Assembly (NCBI GenBank): GCA_963640685.1
Contig: CAVIAA010000006.1
Coordinates: 1 to 64,000, forward strand
DNA: 64,000 nucleotides
From: SFEL01 sp963640685
GTDB lineage: Bacteria; Bacillota; Clostridia; Christensenellales; CAG-138
Reading direction: 5' to 3'
Made by a program: the position numbers and the translations under genes. This document shows, piece by piece, positions 59,926-64,000 of the stretch. Position 1 is the stretch's first letter. Each line of letters opens with the position of its first letter. Below the pieces are notes generated by a model, which was not told the DNA's origin, did not search any database, and worked only from the letters and a program-made list of their open reading frames with translations.

Positions 59926-62001
59926 TTAATCTACCGCCCTGCTCCAGTGCCCTCTGGTTATCCCATCTGCATGGGCGGTCTTTTCCCCCTCGGCCGCACC
60001 CTTTGCGGCGGCTACCCGCTCCGCGACTTCATCCGGGCTTTCCGTATAAAAGCAAAGCTGAACTGCCTCCGGCCTCGGAAGCCCATTAAACAAATCGATA
60101 ACATCTGTCGGAAGGCAGTTAAGCAGCCGAACGAGGCAGCCGCCCTCCTGCCGTATATTGCAAAGCGGAAAAACCCGCCCGGCCTCGTCAGTCATGCTGC
60201 CGGGGAAGCCGCCGCAGCCTTGGCAGCCCTTGTATTCCTTGACCGGGCAGTGATGAAGATGCATCAGCTGTGCCCTGCCGTATACGCTCACGGCGGTATG
60301 CTGCCCGCATATATCTCTGAGCTGCGGCTTTGTAAGCTCAAGCGAGAGTGTTACGCGGTCAAAGCCCAGCGCCCTGTATTCGGCCACGGTATGCGCGTTC
60401 ATGGCGTTCAGCTGGGTACCCGCAATCTTGAGCGGAAGGTGCTTTATCAGCGCAAGCTGGCCGATATTTGCCGCTATTCCACCGTCCAATATGCCGCTCG
60501 CTGCAATCCGCCTTATTTTTTCGCTTTCATTATGGTTTATTATTGCCGCGGGGAGCGATATCAAAAGCTTTCCGCCGCCCTTTGCGGCAGCCGCCGCCTC
60601 AAAGGCTGCAATGTCATAGCACACGGGCTCCAGCGCGACCTCGTCCGCCCCGGCCTCAAAAGCAGCCCTCGCCTGCCTCGCCGTGCCTACTATTGCGGTT
60701 ATTTTTACCCGTTCAGACGGCAGGTTGTTTAGCCTCGGCACATCCGCGCCGCCGCATTTTCTGCGGGTATGCAGCAGCTCGGCGAGCTTCTCCGCCGCCT
60801 CTCTTCGCATGGCGTTCACGGCGCTCATCGGGAGGAATGCGTCCTCGTCTATATCTGCGCTTGCCCCTGCCGATACAAACGGCGTGTCGCCAAGCTTTTC
60901 CGCCTGCTGAATATACCTCGCGGCAGGCTGCGGCCTATGAGCCGGCTGAACGACTTCTCCCTCCGCCTCTGCCGTAAGCTTGCCAAGGCACAGCGTAAGC
61001 ATTGCCGGGCTGCCGGTATGCATGACGAGCTCAATATTAACGCCTTGCTTTCTCCTCTCGCCGGAAAAGCTCCTTGTGGCTTCATCGATAAGCGGCTTTG
61101 ACCTGTCGCTCACCGCGACACAGCCGGTTTTTGCATTGTCGCCGTAAAAATAGCCGGTGCTGCCGCCGCCTCTGTCAAACATATCCAGCATGCGGCGCTT
61201 GTGCAGGGCTATTTCCTTTTCATTCGCCCCGTCCAACGCCGCCCTGTATGCCGCCGTTACGACTGCGACATACTCCGCCCGCTTCATGCGTCCCTCCAGC
61301 TTTATGCAGCTTATACCGACCCGTTCCATTTCACCTAAGTGCTCTATCATGCACAGGTCGCCGAGGCTCAGGCAGTATTCCTCCCTCTCCGGCGCCTTAT
61401 CCAGCCCCATGCGCTTTCTGCAGGGCTGGGCACAGGTGCCGCGATTCCCGCTGCGCTCGCCCGCCATTGAGGAAAGCAGGCAGCCGCCGGAAAAGCTCAT
61501 GCACAGTGCACCGTGCGCAAACGCCTCCAGCGCCACACTGCTGTTGCCGTGTATATACTCTATTTCGCTGAGCGGCACCTCACGCGAGAGAACGACCTGC
61601 TTCATGCCGAGCTCTTCTGCAAGCCGCACCCCATCGAGGGTGTGTATGCCCATCTGGGTGCTTGCATGCAGCGGCAGCTCGGGTACATATTTTTTTATAA
61701 GGCTGACAAGACCCATGTCCTGCACTATTGCACAGTCCGCACCGGCCTTGCATAAAAATTCAGCGTATTTCACCGCGGATGGCATTTCCCTGTCCAGTAT
61801 GAGCGTATTGAGAGTAATGTTTACCCTTACGCCGCGCTCGTGGCAGTAGTCTATCGCCCGCTGCATATCGTCATCGTCAAAATTCGCGGCGAACCTCCGC
61901 GCATTGAAGGAGCCGCCGCCGAAATATACCGCATCCGCGCCGTTTTGAACCGCCGCTGCAAGCGCCTCCCGGCTGCCCGCCGGGGAAAGAAGCTGCATCA
62001 T
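59926..62001 (-). CDS. U32-family peptidase with DUF3656-like C-terminus
   Basis: A 691-residue peptidase of family U32, distantly related to collagenase/YhbU/YegQ-type proteins that also act in tRNA or rRNA hydroxylation. N-terminal half (about 1-310) has LLSPAGSREALAAAVQNGADAVYFGG, the Cys motif CMSFSGGCLLS and CAQPCRKR. The second half contains another barrel-like repeat with VYGRAQLM and a Cys pair in YKGCQGCGG. It lies 15 nt before mutS2 and downstream of zapA. Whether it is protease or RNA modification enzyme is not clear from sequence. Confidence 0.9.
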   Translation of the reverse strand: MMQLLSPAGSREALAAAVQNGADAVYFGGGSFNARRFAANFDDDDMQRAIDYCHERGVRVNITLNTLILDREMPSAVKYAEFLCKAGADCAIVQDMGLVSLIKKYVPELPLHASTQMGIHTLDGVRLAEELGMKQVVLSREVPLSEIEYIHGNSSVALEAFAHGALCMSFSGGCLLSSMAGERSGNRGTCAQPCRKRMGLDKAPEREEYCLSLGDLCMIEHLGEMERVGISCIKLEGRMKRAEYVAVVTAAYRAALDGANEKEIALHKRRMLDMFDRGGGSTGYFYGDNAKTGCVAVSDRSKPLIDEATRSFSGERRKQGVNIELVMHTGSPAMLTLCLGKLTAEAEGEVVQPAHRPQPAARYIQQAEKLGDTPFVSAGASADIDEDAFLPMSAVNAMRREAAEKLAELLHTRRKCGGADVPRLNNLPSERVKITAIVGTARQARAAFEAGADEVALEPVCYDIAAFEAAAAAKGGGKLLISLPAAIINHNESEKIRRIAASGILDGGIAANIGQLALIKHLPLKIAGTQLNAMNAHTVAEYRALGFDRVTLSLELTKPQLRDICGQHTAVSVYGRAQLMHLHHCPVKEYKGCQGCGGFPGSMTDEAGRVFPLCNIRQEGGCLVRLLNCLPTDVIDLFNGLPRPEAVQLCFYTESPDEVAERVAAAKGAAEGEKTAHADGITRGHWSRAVD

Positions 62002-62074
62002 TTATCTCTGCCCTCCGCCCTCAAAAAAGCGGCTCAGGACAAGCCCCAAGCCGCACATTCACCTGCATGACGTA

Positions 62075-62389
62075 TTACTTTACACCCGCCGTAGCCTTGC
62101 TCTCAAAGGGGCGCTTTACCGGGGACTGCTGCCTCGGCATCTCCCTCAGCTCAGATATGCGTGAATCCAGCGCGTCATAGTCCTCCCTTAGCTTATGCAG
62201 CTCATCGGAAAGGTTCAGCGCAGCCATTATGAGACAGTTCGCGGTGCTCAGGCTCGGGTAGGAATGCTGTATCTCCTCCACCTTCTCGTTGACATAGCCC
62301 GCTATTTTGCGTACATATTCCTCATTCTCATCGGATGAGAGGCGCATGTCCTGCCCCGCGACATTTATCGTTACATGAGTTTTATTCAT
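62075..62389 (-). CDS. zapA: Cell division protein ZapA
   Basis: A 104-residue FtsZ-associated protein. N-terminal ZapA fold (MNKTHVTINVAGQDMRLSSDENEEYVRKIAGYVNEKV) is followed by a coiled coil (SLSTANCLIMAALNLSDELHKLREDYDALDSRI). I start at ATG 62389, with GGAG 8 nt upstream; the longer frame to 62443 has no site. It heads the run zapA-U32-mutS2 found in many Firmicutes. Confidence 0.93.
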   Translation of the reverse strand: MNKTHVTINVAGQDMRLSSDENEEYVRKIAGYVNEKVEEIQHSYPSLSTANCLIMAALNLSDELHKLREDYDALDSRISELREMPRQQSPVKRPFESKATAGVK

Positions 62390-62434
62390 AGTATCCACTC
62401 CGCATATAATATATATGGTTTCCCTTATATGGAA

Positions 62435-62463
62435 ATTATACAATAACTTGTATTCTATGGCAA
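62435..62463 (-). promoter_or_regulatory. zapA promoter
   Basis: Minus-strand TTGCCA (62463-62458), 17 nt, TATAAT (62440-62435), 46 nt upstream of zapA. Confidence 0.65.
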
Positions 62464-62548
62464 TAGTTATGGCAAGCTTTTTTTCAGCGCAGGCAGGTTT
62501 TGTTAATTTAATAGCATAAAATTTTCTCAGAAAAATATATTATTGCTA

Positions 62549-62577
62549 TTGACACGGAAAATATATAGTGCTAAAAT
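62549..62577 (+). promoter_or_regulatory. Strong promoter of the small-ORF/substrate-binding-protein unit
   Basis: Consensus TTGACA (62549-62554), 17 nt, TAAAAT (62572-62577). A very A/T-rich stretch lies upstream, as in strong promoters. It is the only promoter I find ahead of the substrate-binding protein gene. Confidence 0.75.
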
Positions 62578-62616
62578 TGCCCCATCGTAAAACGAACGAA
62601 GCGAAAGGAGACGCCG

Positions 62617-62829
62617 ATGATGTTCAGGACTGCACAGACCAATGCACCTAAAGCCACGGTTAATACTGCGGCCTGTTTCACTGCATCCGCGGCTGCCTTC
62701 TCCGTACTGGTTATTAGCGCGCTCAGCATACTGCTGGGCGTTCTTCTTATATGCCTTTCCATTATTATAGGCGTATACCTTATTACCATGAATACGAACG
62801 CTTTGTTGGCAATACCGGATTTAACATAG
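62617..62829 (+). CDS. Hydrophobic small protein or leader peptide
   Basis: A 70-residue ORF with AAAGGAG 6 nt upstream of its ATG, directly behind a strong promoter. Residues 28-70 contain about 23 Ile/Leu/Val and can form one long or two short transmembrane helices. It ends 16 nt before a strong terminator, and the substrate-binding gene follows with no promoter of its own. It may be a leader peptide that controls attenuation by branched-chain amino acid supply, or simply a small membrane protein. I do not recognise a family. Confidence 0.6.
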   Translation: MMFRTAQTNAPKATVNTAACFTASAAAFSVLVISALSILLGVLLICLSIIIGVYLITMNTNALLAIPDLT

Positions 62830-62845
62830 CTGAATTTGTTAAATA

Positions 62846-62876
62846 ACGGCGGGCCGCAGAGCGGACCGCCGTTTTT
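62846..62876 (+). terminator. Terminator between the small ORF and the substrate-binding-protein gene
   Basis: Stem ACGGCGG/CCGCCGT with an inner CCGC/GCGG, followed by TTTTT. Placed 16 nt after the small ORF stop and 36 nt before the next ATG. Confidence 0.85.
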
Positions 62877-62912
62877 ATTTAAAAAATTTATTTTTATTGG
62901 AGGATCCAAACC

Positions 62913-64000
62913 ATGAAGAAACTATTTTGTACCGTATTGGCCGTCGTAATGGCAGTCATGTGCTTTGCGGGCTGCTCAGCACCCGCCAGCGAAGGCAGCT
63001 CCTCTGCCTCCTCTGCTTCCTCTGGTGATACCATCAAGGTTGGCCTGCTTGGGCCGTATACCGGTGACCTCGCAGTTTACGGCCTCGCCGTGAAGAACGG
63101 CGCGACACTCTATTTTGACAAGGTGAACGCCGAGGGCGGCATCAACGGCAAGCAGATCGAGCTCATCTCCTACGACAACAAGGGCGATGACGCCGAGGCC
63201 ATCAATGCATTCAACCGCGAGGTAGACGAGGGTATCACCGCTCTCATCGGCGATGTTATCACCTCTAACACCATTGCCGTTGCCGGCGAGGCAAACGCAG
63301 TGAATATGCCAATGATCACCGCCTCCGCGACCGCTGCGGCAGTTACCGTCAACCCCGATGACGGCTCTGTATACTCCAACGTATTCCGCACCTGCTTCAT
63401 CGATCCCTTCCAGGGCGAAAAGATGGCTGAATACGCCAAGGAAAAGCTGGGCTACACCAAGGCTGCCGTGCTGGTTCAGACCGGCAACGACTACGCCGCA
63501 GGCCTTGCAGATGCTTTTAAGGCAAAGTGCGCAGAGCTTGGCATGACCATCGTAGCCGAAGAGGGCTACGCCAAGGGCGACAAGGACTTCAATGCACAGC
63601 TGACCAACATCAAGGCCGCTGACCCCGAGTTCATCTTCTGCCCCAACTACTATGAGGACGATGGCATGATCATCAAGCAGGCTCGTGCGCTCGGCATCAC
63701 CGTTCCCTTCCTGGGCGGCGACGGCTGGGACGGCGTTGTAAAGTACGCCTCCGCCGAGGAGCTTGAAGGCACCTTCTACTGCTCCGCCTATGCACCCGGC
63801 TCCACCGACGCCGTAAAGGCCTTTGAGGAAGCCTACACCGCAGCATACGGCACCGACACTCTCAACATGTTTGCCGCCAACGCCTACGACGCCGCCATGG
63901 TAATGTGCGCAGCGCTCACAAAGGCCGAGGAGACCGGCGCAGCCCCCGCAAGCGATGAATACAAGCAGGCCGTCATCGACGCCATCAGGACCGAGGGCCC
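62913..64000 (+). CDS. ABC transporter substrate-binding lipoprotein (amino-acid type), truncated by window edge
   Basis: Type I periplasmic-binding-protein fold lipoprotein, like LivJ-type branched-chain amino acid receptors. The lipobox is CFAGC (Cys20), then a Ser/Ala linker. The domain begins IKVGLLGPYTGDLAVYGLAVKNGA and has GGINGKQIELISYDNKGD, LIGDVITSNTIAVA, and GYTKAAVLVQTGNDYAAGLA. GGAGG is 9 nt upstream of the ATG. 362 codons are present; the 3' end is cut. Ile codons are nearly all ATC, unlike most other genes here, indicating high expression. Ligand is not certain; permease genes would be expected beyond the window. Confidence 0.92.
   Translation, partial: MKKLFCTVLAVVMAVMCFAGCSAPASEGSSSASSASSGDTIKVGLLGPYTGDLAVYGLAVKNGATLYFDKVNAEGGINGKQIELISYDNKGDDAEAINAFNREVDEGITALIGDVITSNTIAVAGEANAVNMPMITASATAAAVTVNPDDGSVYSNVFRTCFIDPFQGEKMAEYAKEKLGYTKAAVLVQTGNDYAAGLADAFKAKCAELGMTIVAEEGYAKGDKDFNAQLTNIKAADPEFIFCPNYYEDDGMIIKQARALGITVPFLGGDGWDGVVKYASAEELEGTFYCSAYAPGSTDAVKAFEEAYTAAYGTDTLNMFAANAYDAAMVMCAALTKAEETGAAPASDEYKQAVIDAIRTEG

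Noticed and set aside
62571..62909. Minus-strand frame opposite the small ORF
   Set aside because: It would have to cross the promoter and terminator of the plus-strand unit and has no start signal.

Overview
The window is a 64 kb piece of a Gram-positive, low-to-mid GC Firmicutes (Clostridia-type) chromosome. The evidence is gene order (yicC-remA-gmk-rpoZ-coaBC-priA-def-fmt-rsmB-rlmN-prpC-prkC-rsgA-rpe), a BofA homologue that implies a sporulating lineage, a T-box leader before pheST, a SAM-I leader before metK, a THF riboswitch before a folate ECF S-component, and GGAGG-type ribosome binding sites almost everywhere. It is mostly housekeeping DNA: I see no integrase, transposase, CRISPR array or complete prophage. 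The species cannot be named from the sequence alone.

Layout. 1-826: tail of a tRNA-Val gene and a DUF4364 regulator. 877-14400: a long minus-strand block covering RNA decay and cell-surface regulation (YicC, RemA), nucleotide and CoA metabolism (Gmk, CoaBC), RNA polymerase omega, replication restart (PriA), translation start and rRNA modification (Def, Fmt, RsmB, RlmN), Ser/Thr signalling (PrpC, PrkC), RsgA and Rpe. 14495-19678: AIR-synthase-like protein, LigA and PcrA. 19788-21464: a divergent Crp/Fnr regulator and DMT exporter sharing a perfect palindrome. 21483-25200: pheST with a T-box. 25242-30884: MBL/beta-CASP hydrolase, SEC-C protein, a divergent GlmU-like protein, sirtuin, BofA, DUF2508 and FolT under a THF riboswitch. 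31157-33615: zinc-ribbon/SH3 membrane protein and two small proteins. 33674-39912: MATE/MarR, D-serine dehydratase, an S41 protease and the two-subunit L-serine dehydratase. 40007-44931: P-loop-like protein, metK with its SAM riboswitch, a TtcA-like protein, DUF1294, a flavodoxin-like protein, folA and thyA. 45173-47149: an orphan phage-baseplate-like protein with an SOS-like palindrome, an RluA-type synthase and tRNA-Asn. 47273-51065: an exported cluster (CAP lipoprotein, SpoIID/LytB protein with a dockerin, membrane-anchored cohesin-like protein). 51169-62389: EF-G-like protein, HtrA with a two-component system, DUF523, MutS2, a U32 peptidase and ZapA. 62549-64000: a strong promoter, a hydrophobic small ORF, a terminator, then a truncated amino-acid-type ABC substrate-binding lipoprotein.

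How parts work together. FolT, DHFR and ThyA together suggest folate salvage, with FolT controlled by reduced folate. PrkC/PrpC and the response regulator-kinase-HtrA cluster are envelope signalling units. D- and L-serine dehydratases lie close together but in separate transcripts. The most unusual items are the adjacent cohesin-like and dockerin-bearing genes, the orphan BppU-like gene, the GlmU-like protein whose nucleotidyltransferase motifs look eroded, and the small ORF plus terminator that may act as an attenuator.
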